DNA from: a bacterium
GTDB lineage: Bacteria > JACRDZ01 > JAQUKH01
NCBI GenBank assembly: GCA_028719205.1
Contig: JAQUKH010000007.1
Span: forward strand, 25,009-89,008
Direction: 5' to 3'
Length of the DNA: 64,000 nucleotides
In this document: positions 55,208 to 63,731 of the stretch, piece after piece
Position numbering within the stretch: position 1 is the first letter of the stretch
How the letters are laid out: each line of letters opens with the position of its first letter
The notes under the pieces: model-generated
Seen by the model: the letters and a program-made list of their open reading frames with translations, nothing else
What the model was told of the DNA's origin: nothing
The model's database searches: none
Position numbers and translations under genes: made by a program

Positions 55208-56827
55208 TTATTTTTTAAGGCTAACTTTATTCATAACAACAATTTTTTCTACACAAGCATCACTATTAAGCCAAAATCCGATCCCTTCTTCAACATAAAA
55301 TATATTACATACCGGCTTCTCAGGAAAATATTTAGGGCCGTAAGCTGTTATGATTTCATCAAGTTTACTTCCAATACCGATACTTTTAGTTGTCATACCG
55401 AGAAAAGGACTGGTTAAGACTATTGTATTTAATTTTCCGCCAGTTTCCTCATCGTATACATTAAAAGTTAACCCTAATTTTTCATAATAATAATTTTTTG
55501 CTTTTACTTCTTTTGAAGGTGTCTCGGTTTTGTCCGGTTTACCTAACATTTGTGTGATTTCTTCAAAACTATCATTGGCAACTGTTATACCCAATATCCC
55601 CTCACCTTCATTTATTTTCATATTTTTTGTATCACATTCCTTAACCATTTTAATATTTTTTGCTTTTTGTTCAACATACTCGTTTAGAAGGGCATTGGAT
55701 AATTCAAGAGTTTTGCCATTCAAACCCCATTTGGAAATTTGATTTTCAGTATCGTTTATTAAATCAGGGGTAACTTTAGCAGTCCAATTGAAAAAATCAT
55801 TTGCTTCTTTTTGTTTGTTCGAAGCTTTATTCGCGCATGCTATATATAAAAGGTATACTCCTGAATTAAGCTTCAAAGTCTTGAGAATTTCAGCCTCTTT
55901 CAAGGCTTTATCTGTTTGACCTTTTTCCAGATAAACAATAATTAAAAAACCGTGGCCTATAGGAGAATTAAGATTCATATCTCTGATCTTTAATCCGTAA
56001 TTTAATACTTCCTCCCATTTACACATAAGGACATAAGATCCACACAGATTTGCCAATAGATCCTGCCTTTTTGGATTTAAATTAATTGCTTTTTTTAAAT
56101 ATTGTTCCGCTTCTTCAGGTTTTTTATTCAAGTTTAACATAGCCCCCAAATTACAAAGAGCTTCCACCCAATCAGGTTTAAATTCTATTGCTATTTTGTA
56201 ACTTTTCTCCGCTTTAACTAATTCTCCGTTTGAGAAATATGAATTCCCTAAATTGTAATATACCTCAGCGTCCTCCGGCATTATTGATATAACTTTTGTT
56301 AATAATTCTATAGCCCTGCCATTATCTCCGATATAAGAAACTAATTGAGCAACCGACATCAAAGCCTTTCCTTTTTCTATCGAATCCTTTTCCGGCAAAG
56401 CCCCTTCAAAAACATTAGATGCTTCCGAAATTGCATCAAACCAGCTTTTATTCCACAAAGGGCCCCTCATTTGAAATATTTCATTCCTTTCTTTTTCTTC
56501 TTTATCAATTTCACCGATCGCGCTTAAAGAAAACAGATAAAGTAATTTAGAATACTGAAGGTCATGTAAAGGTTCTGCATTATCAACAGCTATTCTGAAT
56601 GACTCACACGCCTCTTTCCAATTTCCGGCTTTTACAAACCCTAATCCTGATGATATGGACTGGTCGTATTTATCTAAAATAGCCTCTTGTTCCTCAGGGC
56701 TCATTTTTTTATTTTTTTCCATTTTCGCCAGAATGTCATCATAAATTCCTGCATGTATATTAGTCGAACTCAGGAAAAATAAAATAATTAAAAACAGAAA
56801 TAAACATTTTAATTTATTATTATTCAT
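55208..56827 (-). CDS. Secreted TPR-repeat protein with C-terminal beta domain
   Basis: The 539-residue protein has a signal peptide ending HAG (residue 27). Several TPR units follow, the clearest being AEVYYNLGNSYFSNGELVKAE, VEALCNLGAMLNLNKKPEEAEQYL and RQDLLANLCGSYVLMCKWEEV. A C-terminal domain (about 405-539) has two similar halves: ILGITVANDSFEEITQMLGKP and TTKSIGIGSKLDEIITAYG. Those halves resemble repeat modules often seen with YP(G)-type domains. It probably works as an exported scaffold. Confidence 0.8.
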   Translation of the reverse strand: MNNNKLKCLFLFLIILFFLSSTNIHAGIYDDILAKMEKNKKMSPEEQEAILDKYDQSISSGLGFVKAGNWKEACESFRIAVDNAEPLHDLQYSKLLYLFSLSAIGEIDKEEKERNEIFQMRGPLWNKSWFDAISEASNVFEGALPEKDSIEKGKALMSVAQLVSYIGDNGRAIELLTKVISIMPEDAEVYYNLGNSYFSNGELVKAEKSYKIAIEFKPDWVEALCNLGAMLNLNKKPEEAEQYLKKAINLNPKRQDLLANLCGSYVLMCKWEEVLNYGLKIRDMNLNSPIGHGFLIIVYLEKGQTDKALKEAEILKTLKLNSGVYLLYIACANKASNKQKEANDFFNWTAKVTPDLINDTENQISKWGLNGKTLELSNALLNEYVEQKAKNIKMVKECDTKNMKINEGEGILGITVANDSFEEITQMLGKPDKTETPSKEVKAKNYYYEKLGLTFNVYDEETGGKLNTIVLTSPFLGMTTKSIGIGSKLDEIITAYGPKYFPEKPVCNIFYVEEGIGFWLNSDACVEKIVVMNKVSLKK

Positions 56828-56955
56828 AATTGCTCCATTATAAAATATTTAACCGTATTTTTGATATCTTATATTTTTGTTGTTTGTTAGTATATCAAAT
56901 TAACTTGTTTTTCCAAAATGGAATATCGGCTATACTGTATTTTTTTACATATAGA

Positions 56956-57486
56956 TCATATCTTTGGTTCTGGGTAAATGAGTTGTCCATTCCTTACTTT
57001 CAAAAATGGCGTTAACCTGTGCTTCTTTGCTGAAGTCTTACTCATAATATCCCGTACAATCCAGCCTTTTTTAGTAAGAGCGTCAGCAATGAGTGAACGA
57101 TGACAGTTCCAGGGCACCGCTTCGGCGCACATAATTGCAGTTTTTTTCACACCGGCAATTTTCATGAGAGCTTCTAACCCCTCGTTAAATTCCGACGTCG
57201 CCATATAATCTGCATACCCCCTGAACGAAGTATTGTGCCAGCCAAGGTTTATCGAGTTTTTAATTGCGCGGCGCAATCCGCCGAGCTTTTTCAAGTGCAT
57301 ATAACTGAAATGCGCCTCCCGCAATGACTGTTTGAGGCCATCTTCGTTAAATTGTGGATTATGACGGGATTTGGGTATAGTTCTTACATCAACAACTTCC
57401 TTAATACAATATACTTTCAACAATTCTATAAATTCATCTATGGGGTGTATGGAGTGTCCAATGGTGAATATGATTTGTTTTTCCAT
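56956..57486 (-). CDS. DUF488 family protein
   Basis: The 176-residue protein has the family signatures FTIGHSIHPIDEFIELLK, VDVRTIPKSRHNPQFN, LGGLR and CAEAVPWNCHRSLIADAL. The last holds the conserved Cys and His-Arg suggestive of a nucleic-acid or phospho-substrate enzyme. Its biochemical function is unknown. It is separated from the PLD-type gene by a long palindrome that may also end transcription. Confidence 0.93.
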   Translation of the reverse strand: MEKQIIFTIGHSIHPIDEFIELLKVYCIKEVVDVRTIPKSRHNPQFNEDGLKQSLREAHFSYMHLKKLGGLRRAIKNSINLGWHNTSFRGYADYMATSEFNEGLEALMKIAGVKKTAIMCAEAVPWNCHRSLIADALTKKGWIVRDIMSKTSAKKHRLTPFLKVRNGQLIYPEPKI

Positions 57487-57535
57487 AATTTATTTTTTGA
57501 TGTCATCCAATCTTGTAGCTGCTTTATCGATTATG

Positions 57536-57576
57536 TTTATTGTAGGGGCAGGCCTCGTGCCTGCCCCTACAATAAA
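57536..57576. repeat. Perfect 18-bp-arm palindrome (GTAGGGGC family)
   Basis: TTTATTGTAGGGGCAGGC (57536-57553) is the exact complement of 57559-57576, with a 5-nt loop. The core GTAGGGGC recurs in the palindrome at 59001-59028. Confidence 0.85.
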
Positions 57577-57588
57577 TGCAATTCGGTA

Positions 57589-59097
57589 TTATATTCCCCG
57601 CAAAATCCCCACTACGTAACTATGCGTCCGTTTTGGATTGTCGGGGGCTTTTTGCGAAACGATGTTCAGGGCTTCACGGTATTTTTCAAGGCCGTATTCA
57701 TCAATTAATGAAATGATGTCTTCGACGATCACGGGGTCGTTATCTTCGAAAACAATTTTGGCGAATTCTTTTGCCTGATCGACCCTGTCCGCGCCGTAGG
57801 ACTTGTTCAGGCTCTCCCATTTTTCGATTTGCTTCAGAGGATCATACAATTCAAATAATTTATATTTCGAAGGTTCCCTTGATTCATAGCCGTCTTCAAT
57901 ACCGGAATATTCTATATCAATAATTTTATAATTTCTCAGTTCCTTCATCCCTTCGCTTATTGTGCTTATGCTTAAATGGAATTGCTTGCTTAAGACCTCC
58001 CGCGAATTACTCCACCAGGGATCTGTACTGCTCCAGCTTTTTTTGTATAGATTGATCAGGTAACAGTATTTCGCGTTAAAACTAAGCTTACTGCTCCATC
58101 TATAACTGAAAAATTCACCGGGCATGATAAAATATTTTCCTTCGGGATATGAATAAGGCTTTTCACTGTTTTCCAGATTAAGCAAGGTTACTCTCGCGTT
58201 CTCCCCAAATTTCGGTTCATATTTTATAAGACGATATACTTCGTCCAGCTTCTCCAGTACTTTAATGATCTGCCTCCTGTAGGCGTTCCTGTCCATATCT
58301 TCATTCATACCTAAATACCCCGCCATTACGTCAAAATCAAGATCAATCGGAACACCGTCCTTAAATTCCCGCAATAATAAAAGATACAGGTCAAAAGCCC
58401 TCTCATCCTGCACCGTTATCATCCGGCCCGCCATATTCTCATTTTCCAGAAAATACCTATATACCGCAAACGAGGGTTCCTTTTCATTTTTATCCCCGCC
58501 CGCCTCCTTATCAATAACAATTTCAGAAAAATCTTTAAGCAATGACTCCGCCAATTCCTTCGACCTTATCAAAACAGACACTTCATTATTTTTATTCAAA
58601 GAGGCTCCCGACCAGTTGGTACTCCCCGCCACAACAACATTTTCGTCCACAACTATCGCCTTGCTATGCGTATAAAAATTCTTAGTATCATAAAACACCT
58701 CAACCCCATTCTCTTTAAAATATTTAAAAGCATTCTGATTCTTCTCCTCGATCTCCCAATCGCCCCCTTTTCTCGCCTTTTCATAATCAATAGTCTGATC
58801 CAAAATAACTTTAACAATAACCCCACGTTTTTTCGCATCAACCAAACTCGCGCATAATTGATAAACATCCGACTGCGTATTCTTCTGATCAAAATTAATA
58901 ATATACATAACAACAAATATAGACTTCTCAGATTTATCTATTGCTTCCTTCACCGCGGAAAAATATTTCCTCCCGCTGATGTTGGTAATTTCCGTTCCCC
59001 GTAGGGGCTCAAGATTTTGAGCCCTTACCATATTGCAAGAGAGTATAAATATAAACAAGAAAAGAGGAAAATATATATGTTTTATTTTTTTACGCAT
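57589..59097 (-). CDS. Exported PLD-like protein fused to winged-helix/DnaD-like C-terminal region
   Basis: From the ATG at 59097 the product is 502 residues. It has a signal peptide (KHIYFPLFLFIFILSC, ending VRAQ), then a PLD-fold domain (about 30-190) with a single HKD motif HSKAIVVDENVVVAGSTNWS. A long C-terminal half contains helix-turn-helix-like segments (FHLSISTISEGMKELRNYKI). It ends in DNPKRTHSYVVGILRG, which resembles DnaD-type primosomal or replication-initiator C-termini. A palindrome sits just after the signal peptide. TATAAT is 7 nt before the ATG. Confidence 0.78.
   Translation of the reverse strand: MRKKIKHIYFPLFLFIFILSCNMVRAQNLEPLRGTEITNISGRKYFSAVKEAIDKSEKSIFVVMYIINFDQKNTQSDVYQLCASLVDAKKRGVIVKVILDQTIDYEKARKGGDWEIEEKNQNAFKYFKENGVEVFYDTKNFYTHSKAIVVDENVVVAGSTNWSGASLNKNNEVSVLIRSKELAESLLKDFSEIVIDKEAGGDKNEKEPSFAVYRYFLENENMAGRMITVQDERAFDLYLLLLREFKDGVPIDLDFDVMAGYLGMNEDMDRNAYRRQIIKVLEKLDEVYRLIKYEPKFGENARVTLLNLENSEKPYSYPEGKYFIMPGEFFSYRWSSKLSFNAKYCYLINLYKKSWSSTDPWWSNSREVLSKQFHLSISTISEGMKELRNYKIIDIEYSGIEDGYESREPSKYKLFELYDPLKQIEKWESLNKSYGADRVDQAKEFAKIVFEDNDPVIVEDIISLIDEYGLEKYREALNIVSQKAPDNPKRTHSYVVGILRGI
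59001..59028. repeat. Palindrome inside the PLD gene (GTAGGGGC family)
   Basis: Arms GTAGGGGCTCAA and TTGAGCCCTTAC (one mismatch) enclose GATT. They encode part of VRAQNLEPLRG at the junction between the signal peptide and the mature domain. Confidence 0.7.
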
Positions 59098-59103
59098 AGA
59101 CAA

Positions 59104-59434
59104 TATTATACATTATGAATGGTTTTTAATGGATGGGATTTTTTTGATGTATGGGCGATCCGGCTGGTCGCCCTCTTGATTTGTTTATTTTTATTTTTTT
59201 GTTAATAGTTAATGAACTCGGAAAACAACGTCCAGGATATCATTTATTCATAGATAGTTACAATAGTTAGTATCTCTAGGAAACAACGTCACAAGAAAAA
59301 ACATGTCACAAGTCACAAAGTCACCAGTCACAAGTAAGGAAAGAGGCATGGCGCATAGGGCATGGAGTAAAAGATGTCGCAAGTTGCAATGTCACAAAGT
59401 CACCAGCAAAAAAAGAAGCATAGAGCATAGGGCA
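59104..59434. other. Gene-free region with dispersed repeats
   Basis: No gene is seen. 59154-59174 holds a GGGCGA/TCGCCC inverted repeat, and 59227-59290 an imperfect repetition of AACAACGTC. The rest is the repeat array at 59304-59436. Confidence 0.6.
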
Positions 59435-59436
59435 CT
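59304..59436. repeat. Repeat array of GTCACAAG and GCATGGCGCATAGGGC units
   Basis: Units GTCACAAGTCACAAAGTCAC and GCATGGCGCATAGGGCATGG occur, then recur in degenerate form, including AAGCATAGAGCATAGGGC. Matching units lie at 4056-4068 and 34327-34425. Confidence 0.75.
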
Positions 59437-60202
59437 ACTTTTTTATACTTCTCGCCGTAGTATAATCGAACAGGTTACCTGCAATCTTCTTAAGCGGATT
59501 CAAGCGAACGGGGTAGAAGTAGTTTGATTCGAACCAGCCTTTGTCCCGGTAGTACGTATAGTCGCAATAGGACTCGTTGAGCATCCGGGCGATAGCGGTT
59601 CGAGACATCCTGAAGATCATAAGCTTGAAGAGGGTCGGAACGGGATAGGACGGCTGTGACAGTCTGTCGTAGAATCTAATGCTTTGTTCCTCGAGAATTC
59701 TGTTGTTCTTCCGTTGTACTTCGTCAGGTATCGGTTCGAGAGACGTTATACAACTTCCCTTGACTACATTGAAACCAAGGTTGTCTCCTACAAAGTCCAG
59801 GTACTCCACGATTTTCGGCCCTCCGTAAATGCCCTGAACCACAATGCTGGTGAAGGCCTTGCCGAAAAAACGCGGACGGTGAAACACAAAACCGAGCCTG
59901 TCGAGGAACTTCTTCATGATGGCGGAGACCTGGAACGAGTAGTTCGGGGACGCGAAGACCACTCCGTCTGAAGCCATCATTTTCCCAAGGAGCAAATCCC
60001 GGTCATCCTTAAACTGACAGAATTCCTCACCTTTGTCCAGACAAAGTTTGCAGCCCCTGCAGGTCACCAGATTGCATTCACTCAGGCGGACGATCTCGTA
60101 TTCGACGTCACCGAATGACTGCAGGGAACTCAGGAATTTACAAACAGCATTGTATGTGTGCTGCTTGCGAGCACTGCCGACGAACGCTGTAACCTTCTTC
60201 AT
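59435..60202 (-). CDS. NADPH-dependent FMN reductase / flavodoxin-like protein
   Basis: The 255-residue protein starts KKVTAFVGSARKQHTYNAV, with FMN-binding pattern FASPNYSFQVSAIMKKFLDR. Cysteines in CNLVTCRGCKLCLDKGEEFC may bind an iron-sulfur cluster or be redox active, as in iron-sulfur flavoproteins. It is a cytoplasmic electron carrier or reductase. The start at 60202 is set by GGAGGG and the family N-terminus; the frame runs to 60280. Its base composition is less AT-rich than most of the window. Confidence 0.88.
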   Translation of the reverse strand: MKKVTAFVGSARKQHTYNAVCKFLSSLQSFGDVEYEIVRLSECNLVTCRGCKLCLDKGEEFCQFKDDRDLLLGKMMASDGVVFASPNYSFQVSAIMKKFLDRLGFVFHRPRFFGKAFTSIVVQGIYGGPKIVEYLDFVGDNLGFNVVKGSCITSLEPIPDEVQRKNNRILEEQSIRFYDRLSQPSYPVPTLFKLMIFRMSRTAIARMLNESYCDYTYYRDKGWFESNYFYPVRLNPLKKIAGNLFDYTTARSIKK

Positions 60203-60347
60203 TTGCGCCCTCCCCCGAAGTAACCTCTGTGTGCTTTGCGGTTCGCAAATAAAATTACTACTTTTACATATACTTGTCAATATTATTTTATTTGAAATTT
60301 ACAATCAGTTTTCTTATGATGTAGCGAAATATTTTTATCATTTCATA

Positions 60348-61109
60348 TCACCATTCGATGTCTGTTTGGAACAATACCTGATCGGTAAATTCTTTGGCAC
60401 TTGTCACCGGAACCTGATACCCTAAACCAACCGCGACAGATTTGTTGATCTGGTACTTTATTCCCTCGATAATAGAATTATTGGGGGTGGCATCTTTTGC
60501 CGCGGCAAAAACGAACTCGGCAACCGGGAAGAAGCGCTGGCCTATCTTGCCCACTATTGATATGCTTCCCTCTACTGCCTTTTCTTTGGGGCTATACTCT
60601 ACCGATTGATTCAATTCAAAGATATGGGCGGACCACATAGTAGAGAACCCGACTAAACCGTATGTATTGTGTTCATCCTTATGAGTCGGAATTTCCACCT
60701 CTACAAAAGGTGAAAAACCGCTCATCCCGTCCCGGCTCCGGAGGGCGGCGTACTGAAGCGTGATCTCGGTGTGCGCGTTGTTTGAAATCCGGTCGTTCCT
60801 GATGTGCAGCCCTATGTTTTTTGATAACCCGGTTTCCAGGTGGAATCCAAAATCTCCATGATATTTCCCTTCGTCACGAAAGGCAAGTTTACTCAACCGC
60901 AGGGCGTAATGGCCGACAGGATCAGGCAAGCCCATATGCGTGAAAAAAGGATGGACGAAATCCATTTCTTTTTCACTCATATACTGTACCTGCCCTCCCA
61001 TGTCCATTCCCTTCATCGTATCATCACTCTGGCAGAATGCAGGCTGAAGGAATACCGCCATTATCAATAGACACAATAAAATAAATAATGATATTCTGTT
61101 TTGTGACAT
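60348..61109 (-). CDS. Outer-membrane beta-barrel protein, unknown
   Basis: From the ATG at 61109 (AAGGAG 6 nt upstream) the 253-residue protein has a signal peptide (LFILLCLLIMAVFLQPAFC). A Met/His-rich start to the mature part follows (TMKGMDMGGQVQYMS), then alternating beta-strands, with final residue Trp in LFQTDIEW, an outer-membrane insertion signal. Family members are annotated as hypothetical; the Met/Asp motif recalls copper-associated proteins, but that is only suggestive. It precedes the flavoprotein gene and follows the dioxygenase. Confidence 0.75.
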   Translation of the reverse strand: MSQNRISLFILLCLLIMAVFLQPAFCQSDDTMKGMDMGGQVQYMSEKEMDFVHPFFTHMGLPDPVGHYALRLSKLAFRDEGKYHGDFGFHLETGLSKNIGLHIRNDRISNNAHTEITLQYAALRSRDGMSGFSPFVEVEIPTHKDEHNTYGLVGFSTMWSAHIFELNQSVEYSPKEKAVEGSISIVGKIGQRFFPVAEFVFAAAKDATPNNSIIEGIKYQINKSVAVGLGYQVPVTSAKEFTDQVLFQTDIEW

Positions 61110-61165
61110 GTCATACTCCTTATTTTTACTATTGTTGTCAGCCATTCTGATAGTTTAAAACTTTC

Positions 61166-61951
61166 TCATTTTCCGCCTATTTGGACTGCCAGCATTGAGA
61201 CCGATCCGCCATCGACCCCTTCTACCGGAAAACTTATCCGTTCCTTTTCTTTCCGGAGGCCCAGAACATAAAGCAACGGTAAGTAATGATCCGGTGTTGG
61301 AACGGATAACATTGCGTCATTGCCAAGCCTCTCGTATTCGACAACTTGAGCATCGTCTCCTTTGAGCAACAACTCCCGTACCTGTTTCTCAAATCGCATA
61401 GCCCAATCAAACGGTTCAACCTCACGGCTACCCCACGCGTAGGCGTGCAGATTGTGCACAATATTACCGCTGCCGATCACTAAAACACCTTCTTCCCGAA
61501 GTGGTGCCAGCCGTTTTCCCATTTCATAATGAAATGAGGGTGGCTGCCTCTCATCGATGCTCAGTTGAACAACGGGAATATCCCCTCCCGGAAAGACATG
61601 AGTCAGCACTGCCCATGTTCCGTGATCCAGTCCCCAACTTTCGTCAAGGCTAACAGAAACAGGGTTAATGAGGTCTTTAACACGCCGGGCAAGTTTGGGA
61701 CTGCCTGGCGCCGGATACTCGACCTGATAAAGTTCCCGCGGGAAGCCGCCAAAATCATGGATTGTGCGAGGTTTGAGATTAGCCGTTACCGCGCAGGCAG
61801 GTATATACCAGTGAGCTGAGATGGCGAGCACGGCCTTGGGACGCGGGATTGATTTACCGATAGAAACCCAACCGTCACTGTAGGAATTCTTTGATATCGC
61901 GTTCATCGGATTACCATGTCCGAAAAAGATAACCGGCATCAGATCTTTCAT
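61166..61951 (-). CDS. ygiD: LigB-type extradiol dioxygenase (4,5-DOPA dioxygenase-like)
   Basis: The 261-residue protein has FFGHGNPMNAI, AISAHWYIP, VLVIGSGNIVHNLHAYAWG and VPTPDHYLPLLYVLG. Histidines 12, 47 and 166 and a C-terminal His are likely metal ligands. YgiD of E. coli cleaves DOPA; the natural substrate here is unknown. It is the upstream gene of a three-gene minus-strand group. Confidence 0.92.
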   Translation of the reverse strand: MKDLMPVIFFGHGNPMNAISKNSYSDGWVSIGKSIPRPKAVLAISAHWYIPACAVTANLKPRTIHDFGGFPRELYQVEYPAPGSPKLARRVKDLINPVSVSLDESWGLDHGTWAVLTHVFPGGDIPVVQLSIDERQPPSFHYEMGKRLAPLREEGVLVIGSGNIVHNLHAYAWGSREVEPFDWAMRFEKQVRELLLKGDDAQVVEYERLGNDAMLSVPTPDHYLPLLYVLGLRKEKERISFPVEGVDGGSVSMLAVQIGGK

Positions 61952-62056
61952 TGAAAAACCCTCCTCTTAATTTATTTTATATCTTTTATTTTTGTTTGTC
62001 GATGAAATTCAAAGGGGGGGATAATGAATATCTCTAGATCATAATCCAAAGGTTGA

Positions 62057-63601
62057 TCACGATTGTTTTATGGTATTATTGTATTTATCTTCTACTTTAA
62101 TTAAATTCTCTTCAAATAAACTATTTCTAATTTCTTCATATTTTTCATCTGGCACAAGTAAATTATCTCCATATTTCTCTGAGAATTTCCTGATCAGATA
62201 TTTAATGCCTAAATATATTATTCCCGCGCCAAGCAACATTATGATAATTTCTTTATGAAAGAAAATACTGTGGCCATCATTTAATCTATAAATACTAATA
62301 TCAGTATTTATGTTTTTATAATATATTATAGACGGAATAATTGCCAATCCATTATAGATACTATGAATTATAATACCTAAAACGACATTATTCAGCCTTA
62401 TGTACAACCATGCAAAAAATAGCCCCAGCATAAAAGCCGGCAATAATTGAGAGGGATTCATATGTATAAATGAGAATAATAGTGCTGAGGATAACAAAGC
62501 TTTTTTTTGGCCATAATTACCGATCAATCCCCTTAAAATAAATCCTCTGTAAACTATTTCTTCAAAGATTGGGGCAAGAATTACTATTTCAATCAGGATA
62601 AAATATATCCCCCCTTTTCTTTTCATAGTTTCAGATAATATCTTACTAATAAACCAATCCGGCATACGGATCACTGAGGATAATCCGGCCTTAAATATAT
62701 AAATACCAGCCATTACTGCCAATGAATAAATAATGATCTCATAATTTATATTTTCAAAAGAAAAATAATTTTTTAATGGATTTTTATATCTTTTTGATAT
62801 AAATAAGTACCAAATCAAAAAAGATATAACAGACACAAGCGTTAATAAAAAATAATTAGGCTTGCTATCTTTGTAAATAATAATAATAGGAATAAATACA
62901 GCTATTAATACTACATAAACTGATAAATGGAGCAATATCGATTGTGAAATATCCGGATAAGGTTTATTATTATTTGATTTATCTATTTTTTTATAAAAGA
63001 AAAATAAAATAGAAACAACCAGCAAACAAATCAAAGCCGGTATATACATTTTCAGCGAAATGAGTATTAAAAGAGCGCTTATGGTTACAAGAATCGTTCC
63101 TAATTTAGATAATTTTTTGCCTAAGGGTTTATTAAAAAAATGAGTAAGCACGATTCCGGAAAGAAGAGTGGCAATTGGGATAATAAACATTATAATTATA
63201 ATGCCTGTAAATATTATTTGAAATATTAAATTCCCTTTCTGTGGATTATATATTTGCTTAAAATTATCATATTCCACTTTTACTGAATCAAGCATTTGCA
63301 ACAAACTGTCATATTCCGCTTTTTGCTGCTTATACACTTCTGACAACCTGCTAGATTCTTCCTGTTGTTCCTTAGATCCTGCAAATGACTCATCATAAAC
63401 AATTTTTTCTTTATATCTATTTAAGTCCTTTTGATATTTTTCCGTTCTTTGCTTATACTCCTTCTCCGCTTTGTTATATTCTTGTATCGATATATTATTA
63501 TATTCCGTCGATGCGCTGACTGAAGCACAAAATAGACCAAATAATATCAAATTTATAAATAAGGTTATTATATAAGTTTGTTTTCGCATGTTCTTGCCCA
63601 T
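62057..63601 (-). CDS. CPBP/Abi family membrane protease with N-terminal coiled coil
   Basis: The 514-residue protein has a signal peptide (ILFGLFCASVSAS), a charged coiled-coil region (about 38-120, EYNKAEKEYKQRTEKYQKDL) and about eight membrane helices. The CPBP motifs are FEEIVYRGFILRG, SFIHMNPSQLLPAF and HSIYNG. These give the glutamate/His metal-type active site of Rce1-like proteases. The exported coiled coil is an unusual addition and may recognise a substrate. Confidence 0.88.
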   Translation of the reverse strand: MGKNMRKQTYIITLFINLILFGLFCASVSASTEYNNISIQEYNKAEKEYKQRTEKYQKDLNRYKEKIVYDESFAGSKEQQEESSRLSEVYKQQKAEYDSLLQMLDSVKVEYDNFKQIYNPQKGNLIFQIIFTGIIIIMFIIPIATLLSGIVLTHFFNKPLGKKLSKLGTILVTISALLILISLKMYIPALICLLVVSILFFFYKKIDKSNNNKPYPDISQSILLHLSVYVVLIAVFIPIIIIYKDSKPNYFLLTLVSVISFLIWYLFISKRYKNPLKNYFSFENINYEIIIYSLAVMAGIYIFKAGLSSVIRMPDWFISKILSETMKRKGGIYFILIEIVILAPIFEEIVYRGFILRGLIGNYGQKKALLSSALLFSFIHMNPSQLLPAFMLGLFFAWLYIRLNNVVLGIIIHSIYNGLAIIPSIIYYKNINTDISIYRLNDGHSIFFHKEIIIMLLGAGIIYLGIKYLIRKFSEKYGDNLLVPDEKYEEIRNSLFEENLIKVEDKYNNTIKQS

Positions 63602-63622
63602 TTCATTTTTCTATATAATATG

Positions 63623-63722
63623 TTATTTCATTCCCCGCAAAATACCCACAGCATACTTATGCGTTCTCTTTGGATTATCGGCGGTTTTTTGTGAAACTAT
63701 ATTTATAGCTTCCCTCCATAGG
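63623..63722 (-). pseudogene. C-terminal fragment of a PLD/DnaD-like paralogue
   Basis: Read on the minus strand the segment gives LWREAINIVSQKTADNPKRT-HKYAVGILRGMK and a stop. This matches the end of the PLD-type protein (YREALNIVSQKAPDNPKRTH, then SYVVGILRGI) at about 75-80 percent. The upstream part is missing and the methyltransferase stop lies just before it, so it is a relic. Confidence 0.8.
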
Positions 63723-63731
63723 AAGCTAACT

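Noticed and set aside
59304-59436. CRISPR array
   Set aside because: The repeats are not evenly spaced, the spacers are not unique and no cas gene is near.
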